DNA of 42,340 nucleotides, from the NCBI GenBank assembly GCA_049792815.1, contig JBARBG010000059.1, forward strand, positions 1 through 42,340, in the 5' to 3' direction. A program made the translations under genes and the position numbers. This stretch comes from DAIDKA01 sp049792815 (GTDB lineage Bacteria; Pseudomonadota; Gammaproteobacteria; Steroidobacterales; Steroidobacteraceae). Shown here piece after piece: positions 25,177 through 33,022 of this stretch (position 1 is the stretch's first letter; the number at the start of each line of letters is the position of its first letter). Below the pieces are notes generated by a model. It made no database searches. It was given only the letters and a program-made list of their open reading frames with translations, and was not told the DNA's origin.

Positions 25177-27966
25177 CTACTCTGACAGCGCGCCGTGACA
25201 GTGCTTGAACTTCTTGCCCGAGCCGCACGGGCAGGGCTCGTTGCGGCCCACCTTGCGCTCTTGGCGGACAAAGGTCGCTGCGCCATCGGCGGCTGCAGCG
25301 GCGAAACCCGGGGACGCTGCCGGGGCCAGGCCGGGCATTGGCTGCAGGCCCCGCGCCGCCGCGGGCGGCTCAGCCGGTTCGGGCGCAATCAGTGCCGACG
25401 GTGCCTCCATATGCTGGGTCTGCAGGGCCTGCATGAGGCGCGCGCGGTGCATTTGCTCTTCGCGTTCCACCTCCTCCTGGGTACGGATTTCGATCTTCGC
25501 AACCGAGGTCACGGTGTCGAATTTGACCCGGTCGAGCATGGCCGCGAACAGCCCGAAAGCCTCGCGCTTGTACTCGAAGCGGTAATCCTTCTGCGCGTAG
25601 CCGCGCAGATGTATGCCCTGGCGCAGGTAGTCCATCGCGCCCAGATGGTCACGCCAGTGCTGATCCAGGGTCTGCAGCATCACGTTCTTTTCGAAGTGAC
25701 GCATGATCGGGGCGCCGACGCGCGCCACCTTCGCCTCGTAGGACGCGGTGACCGCCTCCACCACGCGCTGCCGCAGCGCCGCCTCCTCCATCTCCGGCTG
25801 CTCGGTGAGCCACGCCGCCGCATCCACGCTCGCGCCGAAGTCGCGGCCCAAGGCCTCGCCCAGACCCTTCAGATCCCACTCCTGGGGCGCCGCGGACTTG
25901 GGCATGAACTGGTCCATCAGCTCGCCGATGGCTTCCTCGCGGATGCCTTCGATGGCCGCCGACAGATCCTCGGTGCCCATGATCGCGGTGCGCTGCTGGT
26001 ACACGACCTTGCGCTGATCATTGGCCACGTCATCGAACTGCAGCAGCTGCTTTCTGATGTCGAAGTTGTGGGACTCGACCTTGCGCTGCGCCTTCTCGAT
26101 CTGGCGGGTGAGCATGCCGCTCTCGATGACTTCACCCTCCTTCATGCCCGCCATCTGCAGCAGACGCTTGGTGCGGTTCGGGTCACCGAAGATGCGCATC
26201 AGGTTGTCTTCCATCGACAGGAAGAAGCGGCTCGATCCCGGGTCGCCCTGACGGCCGGATCGGCCGCGCAACTGGTTGTCGATGCGCCGGGACTCATGGC
26301 GCTCGGTGCCAACGATGTGCAGGCCACCCGCGGCCACCGCGACATCATGGCGCTGCTGCCAGGCAGCACACACGGCGGTGCGGGTCGCTTCATCCGTATC
26401 GGGCGGCAACGCCGCCACTTCGGCTTCCAGGTTGCCACCGAGCTTGATGTCGGTGCCGCGGCCGGCCATGTTGGTGGCGATGGTCACGGTGCCAGGAACA
26501 CCGGCCTGCTCGATGATCAGGGCCTCGCGCTCGTGTTGCTTCGCGTTCAACACCTGGTGCGCGATGCCGGCCTTCTGCAGCAGCCCCGCCAGGAACTCGG
26601 AGGTCTCGATCGAGGTGGTTCCGACCAGCACCGGCTGGCCACGCTTCGCACAATCTTGAATGTCCTCGATGATGGCCTCGAACTTGTCCTTCTGCGTCAG
26701 GTACACGAAGTCCGCCATGTCATTGCGGATCATCGGCTTGTGGGTCGGGATCACCACCACTTCCAGGCCGTAGATCTGCAGGAACTCCGGCGCTTCGGTG
26801 TCCGCCGTGCCGGTCATGCCGGAGAGCTTGCGGTACAGGCGGAAATAATTCTGGAAGGTGATCGAGGCGACGGTCTGGTTCTCCTCGCGCACCCGCACGC
26901 CCTCTTTTGCCTCCACGGCCTGGTGCAGGCCATCGGACCAGCGGCGGCCCTGCATGGTGCGGCCCGTGAACTCATCGACGATGATGACCTCGCCGGCGCG
27001 CACGATGTACTCCACGTCCCGCTTGTACAGCGCATGGGCGCGCAGCGCCGCGTTGAGGTGATGCATCAGGCGGATGTTGGCCGGATCGTAAAGGCTCTCG
27101 CCCTCGCGCAGCAGTCCCGCCTGGGCCATCAGTTCCTCGACCCGTACATGGCCCGCCTCGGTGATGTGGACCTGCTTCTGCTTCTCGTCCACCGCGAAGT
27201 CACCCGGACCGTCCTCTTCCTTCTGGCGCGTGAGGCGCGGCACCAGTGCGTTGATGGCCAGATACAGCTCCGTGCTCTCATCCGCGGGACCCGAAATGAT
27301 CAGCGGGGTACGCGCCTCGTCGATGAGGATGGAGTCGACTTCGTCGACCACCGCAAAGGCCAGGGTGCGCTGCACCCGGTCCTCGAGACGAAAGGCGAGA
27401 TTGTCGCGCAGGTAGTCGAAGCCGAATTCGTTGTTGGTGCCATAGGTGATGTCGCAGGCATAGGCCTCGCGCTTCTCATCGGCATCCTGCGCACTGCGGA
27501 TCACGCCCACGGTGAGGCCGAGGAAGGCATAGACCGGACGCATCCACTCCGCATCGCGTGCGGCGAGGTATTCGTTGACGGTGACGATGTGCACGCCCTC
27601 GGCGGGCAGCGCATTCAGATAGGCCGCGAGCGTCGCCATGAGGGTCTTGCCCTCACCGGTGCGCATCTCCGAAATCTTGCCCTGGTGCAAGGTGATGCCA
27701 CCCAGCAGCTGCACATCGAAGTGCCGCATCTTGAGCGTGCGCCGCGCCGCTTCGCGCACCGCGGCGAAGGCCTCGGGCAGCAGGTCATCGAGCGTCGCGC
27801 CGGTGCGCAGGCGCTCCCGCAATTCAGGGGTCTTGGCCGCCAGCTGTTCATCGCTTAAGCCCTGGATGGCGCTCTCGAAGCCGTTGGTCTGCTGCACGTA
27901 GTGTTGGAAAGAGCGCAGCAGCCGGTCGTTGCGGCTGCCGAAGACACGCGTGAGCAGTTTCAGCAC
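25177..27966 (-). CDS. secA: preprotein translocase ATPase SecA
   Basis: Motor ATPase that pushes unfolded preproteins through SecYEG. 929 residues from a GTG at 27966; an AGGA lies 8 nt upstream. Walker A RTGEGKTL is at 102-109, DEVDSILIDEARTPL is the DEAD-type Walker B, and the second nucleotide domain has NMAGRGTDIKLGG. The C-terminal zinc-binding SecB/phospholipid contact is CPCGSGKKFKHCHG. The ribosome binding site lies in one arm of an 8-bp inverted repeat (27971-28016), and a small frame precedes it (28007-28093). Together these suggest translational control. Confidence 0.98.
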   Translation of the reverse strand: MLKLLTRVFGSRNDRLLRSFQHYVQQTNGFESAIQGLSDEQLAAKTPELRERLRTGATLDDLLPEAFAAVREAARRTLKMRHFDVQLLGGITLHQGKISEMRTGEGKTLMATLAAYLNALPAEGVHIVTVNEYLAARDAEWMRPVYAFLGLTVGVIRSAQDADEKREAYACDITYGTNNEFGFDYLRDNLAFRLEDRVQRTLAFAVVDEVDSILIDEARTPLIISGPADESTELYLAINALVPRLTRQKEEDGPGDFAVDEKQKQVHITEAGHVRVEELMAQAGLLREGESLYDPANIRLMHHLNAALRAHALYKRDVEYIVRAGEVIIVDEFTGRTMQGRRWSDGLHQAVEAKEGVRVREENQTVASITFQNYFRLYRKLSGMTGTADTEAPEFLQIYGLEVVVIPTHKPMIRNDMADFVYLTQKDKFEAIIEDIQDCAKRGQPVLVGTTSIETSEFLAGLLQKAGIAHQVLNAKQHEREALIIEQAGVPGTVTIATNMAGRGTDIKLGGNLEAEVAALPPDTDEATRTAVCAAWQQRHDVAVAAGGLHIVGTERHESRRIDNQLRGRSGRQGDPGSSRFFLSMEDNLMRIFGDPNRTKRLLQMAGMKEGEVIESGMLTRQIEKAQRKVESHNFDIRKQLLQFDDVANDQRKVVYQQRTAIMGTEDLSAAIEGIREEAIGELMDQFMPKSAAPQEWDLKGLGEALGRDFGASVDAAAWLTEQPEMEEAALRQRVVEAVTASYEAKVARVGAPIMRHFEKNVMLQTLDQHWRDHLGAMDYLRQGIHLRGYAQKDYRFEYKREAFGLFAAMLDRVKFDTVTSVAKIEIRTQEEVEREEQMHRARLMQALQTQHMEAPSALIAPEPAEPPAAARGLQPMPGLAPAASPGFAAAAADGAATFVRQERKVGRNEPCPCGSGKKFKHCHGALSE

Positions 27967-27970
27967 TTAG

Positions 27971-28016
27971 GACATCCTGGTCAAAAATTTGAGCTGCACC
28001 AAACACTTAGGATGTC
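27971..28016 (-). promoter_or_regulatory. inverted repeat that can mask the secA ribosome binding site
   Basis: In the mRNA sense, GACATCCT (28016-28009) pairs perfectly with AGGATGTC (27978-27971) across a 30-nt loop. The AGGA in the second arm is the secA ribosome site, 8 nt before GTG. TCCTAAGTG also occurs twice, at 28012-28004 and 27972-27964; the second copy contains the secA start codon. A fold that hides the secA site resembles the E. coli secM-secA helix. Confidence 0.5.
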
Positions 28017-28093
28017 TTCGGGCGCAGCGGAGCGGCGTATTGTACGCAATGCCACAGCCTTTGCGGTAATCCGGCCGGTGCCTTAGGCCACAT
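28007..28093 (-). CDS. possible secA leader peptide, 28 codons
   Basis: Small frame from an ATG at 28093 to a TAA at 28009-28007, starting MWPKAPAG and ending PLRPKTS. An AGGG lies 7 nt before the ATG. Its last codons and stop form the upstream arm of the secA-masking hairpin, so a ribosome finishing or stalling here would open the secA ribosome site. It has no signal sequence and no SecM arrest motif; a tryptophan and a Pro-Leu-Arg-Pro near the end are the only suggestive residues. Coding status is unproven. Conservation of the peptide, rather than only the hairpin, would be the test. A secA promoter candidate (-10 at 28044-28039) lies inside it and would bypass it. Confidence 0.3.
   Translation of the reverse strand: MWPKAPAGLPQRLWHCVQYAAPLRPKTS
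28039..28044 (-). promoter_or_regulatory. candidate -10 box upstream of secA
   Basis: TACAAT on the minus strand, about 73 bp before the secA GTG, would start RNA near 28032, just ahead of the inverted repeat. No good -35 is seen at 16-18 bp, so this is weak. Confidence 0.25.
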
Positions 28094-28097
28094 TGGG

Positions 28098-28115
28098 GTG
28101 CCCTGGCGAGGGCAC
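28098..28115 (-). repeat. stable hairpin between the M23 peptidase gene and secA
   Basis: Perfect 7-bp stem GTGCCCT / AGGGCAC with a 4-nt loop, 13 bp after the peptidase stop. No T-run follows on the minus strand, so it is not a standard terminator. Its downstream arm contains the AGGG ahead of the 28-codon frame. Confidence 0.45.
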
Positions 28116-28128
28116 AAGGGGGGAGGGG

Positions 28129-29037
28129 TTAACGCTTGACGAAAATCAGCGGATCGATCTGCCTGCCATTGTGCAGGACTTCAAAATGAACATGGGGCCC
28201 GGTGGAATGCCCGGTCGAGCCCATCAGCGCGATCTGCTCGCCACGGTTTACGGTCTGCCCGACCTTCACCAGCGCGCTCTCGTTGTGCGCGTAGCGCGTC
28301 ACGTAGCCATTGCCGTGGTTGATCTCAACAAGCGTGCCAAAGCCGCTGCGCTCACCGGCCCAGGTGACGACACCGGCAGCCACCGCCATCACCGGCTCGC
28401 CCATCGTGCCGGGGAAGTCCAGCCCCTTGTGAAAGCCCTCCTCACCGGTGATCGGGTCGCTGCGCTCGCCGAAATAAGAGGAAATCTCGCCTTGCGCGAC
28501 CGGCTTGCCCTGCGGCCGCACGGCGTCGCTGATCTTGCGCCCCACCATGAGGTTTTCCAGCGCCGACAGCTGCGCATCGCGCAGGTCAACCCGTTGTTCC
28601 AGCTGCGTTAGCTGCGAGGTGACATCCGGAAACTGGCTGCTGGGCAGGGGCGCCGAAGACGCCGCCGGCTCATCGTCGAAATTGAACTGGCGCCGGTCCA
28701 CATTGGCGATGGTCGTGATGCGCTTGCCCAGCGCATCGATACGGATGATGTGCGCATCAAGCTGGCCCAGACGCCCGGCGATGGCATCCACACGTTCCTG
28801 GACCCGCGCACGCATGTCGGCGATCTCGGTTTTCTGTTCGGCGAGCACCCGGCTCCAGGTCCTCGGATCGGCCGACGTCCCGCCCCCGTGGGCGCCCAGC
28901 TGCATGCCGATCGCGAACGCGGTTCCCAGGGCCCCCAGAACCACCAGGCCAAACGCGGCCAGCGTCACCGGATGGGCGAGGTCAAAATACCTCGAACGAC
29001 CGCCACCCTGTCGTCCGGAAAAAACTATGATGTTCAC
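28129..29037 (-). CDS. M23 family metallopeptidase (LytM/peptidoglycan endopeptidase-like)
   Basis: 302 residues. A short cytoplasmic start (MNIIVFSGRQGGGRSRY) is followed by one membrane helix at about 25-48, a coiled-coil-like periplasmic region (TEIADMRARVQERVDAIAG), then the LytM domain. Zinc ligands are visible in HKGLDFPG (H..xD) and the terminal HVHFEV. It cuts peptide cross-links in peptidoglycan or activates amidases as a degenerate LytM factor; here the metal ligands are present. The neighbours lpxC, dciA and secA match the order in Pseudomonas. It is divergent from dciA by 48 bp. Confidence 0.92.
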   Translation of the reverse strand: MNIIVFSGRQGGGRSRYFDLAHPVTLAAFGLVVLGALGTAFAIGMQLGAHGGGTSADPRTWSRVLAEQKTEIADMRARVQERVDAIAGRLGQLDAHIIRIDALGKRITTIANVDRRQFNFDDEPAASSAPLPSSQFPDVTSQLTQLEQRVDLRDAQLSALENLMVGRKISDAVRPQGKPVAQGEISSYFGERSDPITGEEGFHKGLDFPGTMGEPVMAVAAGVVTWAGERSGFGTLVEINHGNGYVTRYAHNESALVKVGQTVNRGEQIALMGSTGHSTGPHVHFEVLHNGRQIDPLIFVKR

Positions 29038-29085
29038 GCCGCCCCGGCCTCAAGCTTTGATTATCCTGTGCGCCTGCCATCGAAT

Positions 29086-29475
29086 ATGCAGAAGAAGCCC
29101 CACGGTGACAAGGTGAATACCGGTACCAGTTGGCGGATAAAGCCAACGCGTAGACCGCAGTCACGCAATTGCCTGGATTCTGTTAAAGACCTGCTGCAAC
29201 GGTCCACCCCGGTACTGGCGGGCCTGCAGCGCGAGGCGCTGCGCCAGCGCGACTGGCTGCAATGGGTCCAGCGCGAGCTTGCGCAGGACCTGGCCGGCCA
29301 TGTGACCGGGGTCACAGAGCAGGCCGGCGAGCTTGTCATATTTGCGGAGTCCGCCGCCTGGGGGGTGAGGCTGCGTTATGCGGCGCCGCAACTGCTGGCC
29401 GCCATGGGCGCCGCGCAGGTGAAGATCAGCGGGGTGAGAGTGCGGGTGCTGCCGCGCGGTGCGGCGCAGGGCTGA
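29086..29475 (+). CDS. dciA: DciA-like protein (DUF721), replicative helicase loader candidate
   Basis: 129 residues. DciA is the ancestral loader of DnaB in bacteria lacking DnaC. The DUF721 core is visible: VKDLLQRSTPVLAGLQREAL, then GVTEQAGELVIFAESAAW and LRYAAPQLLAAM, ending in a beta strand ISGVRVRVLP. The basic N-terminal ~35 residues fit a DNA-contact extension. The ATG at 29086 follows the divergent M23 start by 48 bp; the longer open frame upstream is antisense to M23 and not used. This is the only plus-strand gene in the minus-strand dcw/secA block. Confidence 0.88.
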   Translation: MQKKPHGDKVNTGTSWRIKPTRRPQSRNCLDSVKDLLQRSTPVLAGLQREALRQRDWLQWVQRELAQDLAGHVTGVTEQAGELVIFAESAAWGVRLRYAAPQLLAAMGAAQVKISGVRVRVLPRGAAQG

Positions 29476-29493
29476 GCTCGTCTAACCGGGGGG

Positions 29494-30423
29494 TCAGTAC
29501 ACCGTCGAGGAGTGCGCCACGGCGAAGGCTTCCACATAGGAGATGGGCGCATCCGAGGGCTTCTCGAAGGTGACCTCCTCCCAGGATGAACGCTGCGACA
29601 GGAGCGCGCGCAGCAGCTTGTTGTTCAGTGCGTGCCCGGACTTGTAGCCGCTGAACTCGCCGATCAGGCTGTGACCCAGCAGGTATAGGTCCCCAATCGC
29701 ATCCAGGATCTTGTGCTTCACGAACTCGTCCTCGTAGCGCAAGCCATCCTCGTTCAGCACCCGCACGTCATCCAGAACGATGGCGTTGTCGAGGTTGCCG
29801 CCCAGGGCGAGATTGCGCGCGCGCATCATCTCCAGGTCGCGCATGAAGCCGAAGGTGCGCGCCCGGCTTATTTCCTTAAGGAAGGACGTCGTCGAGAAAT
29901 CCATCGAGGCACGCTGCGCGCGCCGTTTGAAGATCGGGTGGTTGAACTCGATCTCGAAATTGACCTTGAAGCCCTCGAACGGTTCGAACATCGCCCACTT
30001 GTCACCATCGGCAACCTTGAGCGGTTCGGTGATGCGGATGAAGCGCTTCGGCGTCAGCTGCTCTTCAATGCCGGCTGACTGCAGCAGGAACACGAAGTGA
30101 CTGGCGCTGCCGTCCATGATCGGGACTTCCGGGGCGCTGACCTCGACCACCGCATTGTCGATACCAAGTCCGGCAAAGGCGGACAACAGGTGCTCGACGG
30201 TTGCGACCCGCGCCTCACCTTTGACCAGCGTGGTACCCAGTTGCGTGTCGCCGACATTCTCAGCGTGCGCGACCACCGTGGCGAACTCACCCAGGTCCGA
30301 GCGCCTGAACAGGATCCCGGTGTCCGGTGCCGCCGGACGCAGCGTCATCAGGACCTTCTTGCCCGTGTGCAGACCAACGCCCGAGGCGCGAATGGTGTTT
30401 TTCAGTGTGCGTTGGCCGACCAT
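29494..30423 (-). CDS. lpxC: UDP-3-O-acyl-N-acetylglucosamine deacetylase
   Basis: Zinc amidase that catalyses the first committed step of lipid A synthesis in the cytosol. 309 residues from the ATG at 30423, giving MVGQRTLKNTIRASGVGLHT as in other LpxC. Zinc ligands His78, His237 and Asp241 and the catalytic His264 fall at the classical positions. The same frame is open back to a TTG at 30555 overlapping the ftsZ stop, which would add 44 residues without family support. It follows ftsZ after 128 bp that contain a hairpin at 30457-30477. Convergent with dciA (18 bp apart). Confidence 0.97.
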   Translation of the reverse strand: MVGQRTLKNTIRASGVGLHTGKKVLMTLRPAAPDTGILFRRSDLGEFATVVAHAENVGDTQLGTTLVKGEARVATVEHLLSAFAGLGIDNAVVEVSAPEVPIMDGSASHFVFLLQSAGIEEQLTPKRFIRITEPLKVADGDKWAMFEPFEGFKVNFEIEFNHPIFKRRAQRASMDFSTTSFLKEISRARTFGFMRDLEMMRARNLALGGNLDNAIVLDDVRVLNEDGLRYEDEFVKHKILDAIGDLYLLGHSLIGEFSGYKSGHALNNKLLRALLSQRSSWEEVTFEKPSDAPISYVEAFAVAHSSTVY

Positions 30424-30456
30424 CAGACTCTCAACATGCCCGAACCCAAGTAATCG

Positions 30457-30477
30457 CCGGGCGCACCGTGCACCCGG
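30457..30477 (-). repeat. GC-rich hairpin between ftsZ and lpxC
   Basis: In mRNA sense, CCGGGUGCAC pairs with GUGCGCCCGG (one U-G wobble) around a single base, in practice a 9-bp stem with a 3-nt loop. No U-run follows. It may be an RNA processing or partial termination signal that lowers lpxC relative to ftsZ. Confidence 0.4.
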
Positions 30478-30551
30478 TGAATCCGGCACCTCTACCGTAT
30501 CACAGCTTTGGGGATCGATCTGCTGTGCAGGTGAGGTGCCGATCCCAGTTT

Positions 30552-31751
30552 TCAATCCGCCTGGCGACGCAGGAACGCTGGAATATCCAACAGGTCCTCG
30601 GAATCTGCTTCCGCACGCAGGCCGTCACCCACTGCACGCTGGCGCTGATAGGTGGGCTTGTCCAGGTCCGCGTAATTGGGGTTGGCGGCCAGTCTGCTAC
30701 GACTCACCACCCGCATCGGCGGGGCCTGAACCTGGGCTTCACGGCCCATCATGCTGGGCATGGCATGTGGCACCGGCACACGGGCGGCGGTCGCAGGACG
30801 CCCCAGACCCGTCGCCACCACCGTCACCCGCACGACATCCGTCAGTTCCGGATCGATGACGGTACCCACCACGACGGTCGCGTCCTCGGATGCGAACTGT
30901 TTCACGATGTTGCCGACCTCCTGGAATTCACCGATCGACAGGTCCATGCCGGCGGTGACGTTGACCAGTATCCCGTGCGCGCCCGCGAGATTGATGTCTT
31001 CGAGCAGCGGTGAGGATATGGCGGCTTCGGCCGCGGCGCGGGCCCGGCCCTCGCCGCTCGCGACACCCGAACCCATCATGGCCATGCCGGTCTCCGCCAT
31101 CACGGTGCGAACATCCGCGAAATCGACGTTGATGAGGCCCGGACGGGTGATCAGTTCGGCGATGCCCTGCACGGCGCCCTGCAGCACCTGGTTGGCGGAC
31201 TTGAACGCATCCAGCAAGGTGGTCTGCGCACCCAGCACCGTCAGCAGCTTCTGGTTCGGAATGGTGATCAGCGAGTCGCAGTACTTGGACAGTTCCGCGA
31301 GCCCGTGCTCGGCCACCAGTGAGCGCTTGCCGCCCTCCATCTCAAAGGGACGGGTCACCACCGCGACGGTGAGAATTCCCATCTCCTTGGCCACCTGCGC
31401 CACCACCGGCGCGGCGCCCGTGCCGGTGCCACCGCCCATGCCGGCGGTGATGAACAGCATGTCGCAGCCCTCCACCAGTTCCACGATACGGTCGCGATCC
31501 TCCATCGCGGCCTGGCGGCCCACCTCGGGGTCGGCGCCGGCGCCCAGGCCCGTGGTGATATTGCAGCCGATCTGCAGCGCGGTCTTCACCTTGGAGTGTT
31601 TCAAGGCCTGCGCGTCTGTATTGACGCACATGAAGTCCACACCGTCGATACCCGTGGTAACCATGTGCGCGACAGCGTTGCCGCCGCCACCGCCCACACC
31701 AATCACCTTGATTACGGCACTCTGGCTGTATGCATCCATCAGTTCAAACAT
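30552..31751 (-). CDS. ftsZ: cell division tubulin-like GTPase FtsZ
   Basis: Forms the Z-ring that organises the divisome at mid-cell. 399 residues. The tubulin signature GGGTGTG is at 106-112 and the T7 synergy loop is NVDFADVRTVM. A variable linker follows, then the conserved C-terminal peptide LDIPAFLRRQAD, which binds FtsA, ZipA and ZapD (the last also encoded here). The start gives MFELMDA, the usual gammaproteobacterial N-terminus, with a strong ribosome site. 44 bp separate it from ftsA. Confidence 0.98.
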   Translation of the reverse strand: MFELMDAYSQSAVIKVIGVGGGGGNAVAHMVTTGIDGVDFMCVNTDAQALKHSKVKTALQIGCNITTGLGAGADPEVGRQAAMEDRDRIVELVEGCDMLFITAGMGGGTGTGAAPVVAQVAKEMGILTVAVVTRPFEMEGGKRSLVAEHGLAELSKYCDSLITIPNQKLLTVLGAQTTLLDAFKSANQVLQGAVQGIAELITRPGLINVDFADVRTVMAETGMAMMGSGVASGEGRARAAAEAAISSPLLEDINLAGAHGILVNVTAGMDLSIGEFQEVGNIVKQFASEDATVVVGTVIDPELTDVVRVTVVATGLGRPATAARVPVPHAMPSMMGREAQVQAPPMRVVSRSRLAANPNYADLDKPTYQRQRAVGDGLRAEADSEDLLDIPAFLRRQAD

Positions 31752-31757
31752 TGCTGG

Positions 31758-31763
31758 CTCCTT
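31758..31763 (-). promoter_or_regulatory. strong ribosome binding site of ftsZ
   Basis: AAGGAG on the minus strand, 6 nt before the ftsZ ATG. It is a near-perfect Shine-Dalgarno, stronger than those of the upstream dcw genes, in keeping with high FtsZ demand. Confidence 0.75.
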
Positions 31764-31795
31764 GATCCCCGTAGCGGTCTATGCGAATTGAAAAA

Positions 31796-33022
31796 TCAGA
31801 AATTGCCCTGAAACCAGGACTTCATCCGGTCAATGACCGACTTCCCCCTGGGCCGTCGCCCGCGGTTGGAAGCGGTGTTGTCACGGGCGTAGAGCAGCAG
31901 CCCCACCCCCGTTGAATAGATCGGGCTGCGCACCGCCTCGGCGAGGCCGGTCACGTGCTGCGGCAGCCCCAGGCGCACCGGCACGTGGAACACTTCCTCG
32001 GCCAGTTCAATGCAGCCTTCCATGCGCGCGCTGCCACCGGTGAGCACGATGCCGGCGGCGATGGTCTCCTCGAAGCCGCTGCGGCGCAGCTCATCGCGCA
32101 CCAGCCCGAACAGCTCCTCGTAGCGCGGCTCGACGATCTCCGCGAGCGTCTGGCGCGCCAGCCGCCGTGAAGGCCGCTCGCCAACGCTTGGCACCTCGAT
32201 GCTTTCATCAGGATTGGCCAGCTGCGAGAGCGCGCAGGCGTAGCGCACCTTGATGTCCTCGGCGTACTGGGTGGGCGTGCGCATCGAGACCGCGATGTCA
32301 TTGGTCACCTGATCCCCTGCGATCGGAATCACCGCGGTGTGACGGATGGCGCCGCCGGTGAACACCGCGAGGTCCGTGGTGCCGCCGCCGATGTCGACCA
32401 GACACACACCCAGCTCGCGCTCATCCTCGGTCAGGACCGCGAAGCTCGAGGCCAGCTGCTCGAGCACGATGTCGTCCACTTCCAGGCCGCAGCGCTGGAT
32501 GCATTTTTCGATGTTCTGCGCCGCGCTCTCCGCTCCGGTGACGATGTGCACCTTGGCTTCCAGACGCACGCCCGACATGCCGATGGGGTCGCGAATGCCC
32601 TCCTGGCCGTCGATCACATAGTCCTGCGGCAGCACATGCAGGATCTTCTGGTCGGCCGGTATCGCCACGGCACGCGCCGCATCGATGACATGCTCCACGT
32701 CGACGTGCGAAACCTCGCGGTCGCGGATGGCGACGACGCCGTGGGAATTGAGGCTGCGCACATGACTGCCGGCGATGCCCGCGTACACCGAATGGATCTG
32801 GCACCCGGCCATGAGTTCGGCCTCCTCCACCGCGCGCTGGATGGACTGCACCGTGGACTCGATGTTGACCACCACGCCCTTCTTCAGTCCCCGCGAGGGC
32901 TGCGAGCCCAGGCCTATCACCTCGATGTTGCCGTCGGCGGTGACTTCGCCTACCAGCGCCACGACCTTCGAGGTGCCGATATCCAGCCCGATGATCAAAC
33001 TGCGGTCGGTGCGTTTAGACAT
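31796..33022 (-). CDS. ftsA: cell division protein FtsA (actin-like FtsZ anchor)
   Basis: Actin-fold ATPase that ties FtsZ to the membrane and recruits later divisome proteins. 408 residues from the ATG at 33022. Phosphate-binding motif LIIGLDIGTSKVVALVGE is at the N-terminus, the SHS2/1C domain follows, and VCLVDIGGGTTDLAVF is phosphate loop 2. The C-terminal amphipathic anchor DRMKSWFQGNF is present. The start overlaps the ftsQ stop by 8 bases. The frame stays open upstream inside ftsQ, but that part is shadow. Confidence 0.97.
   Translation of the reverse strand: MSKRTDRSLIIGLDIGTSKVVALVGEVTADGNIEVIGLGSQPSRGLKKGVVVNIESTVQSIQRAVEEAELMAGCQIHSVYAGIAGSHVRSLNSHGVVAIRDREVSHVDVEHVIDAARAVAIPADQKILHVLPQDYVIDGQEGIRDPIGMSGVRLEAKVHIVTGAESAAQNIEKCIQRCGLEVDDIVLEQLASSFAVLTEDERELGVCLVDIGGGTTDLAVFTGGAIRHTAVIPIAGDQVTNDIAVSMRTPTQYAEDIKVRYACALSQLANPDESIEVPSVGERPSRRLARQTLAEIVEPRYEELFGLVRDELRRSGFEETIAAGIVLTGGSARMEGCIELAEEVFHVPVRLGLPQHVTGLAEAVRSPIYSTGVGLLLYARDNTASNRGRRPRGKSVIDRMKSWFQGNF

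Noticed and set aside
25195..27858. Very long plus-strand open frame (887 codons) antisense to secA
   Set aside because: GC-rich genes have long open frames on the other strand. The secA frame has all SecA motifs; the antisense product has none.
27967..28128. Search for a true secM gene ahead of secA
   Set aside because: No SecM signal sequence or arrest motif in the 162-bp spacer, only the 28-codon frame reported above.
30424..30555. 44-residue N-terminal extension of LpxC from a TTG overlapping the ftsZ stop
   Set aside because: Open frame but not family-like. The ATG at 30423 gives the standard LpxC N-terminus and zinc ligands at canonical numbers.
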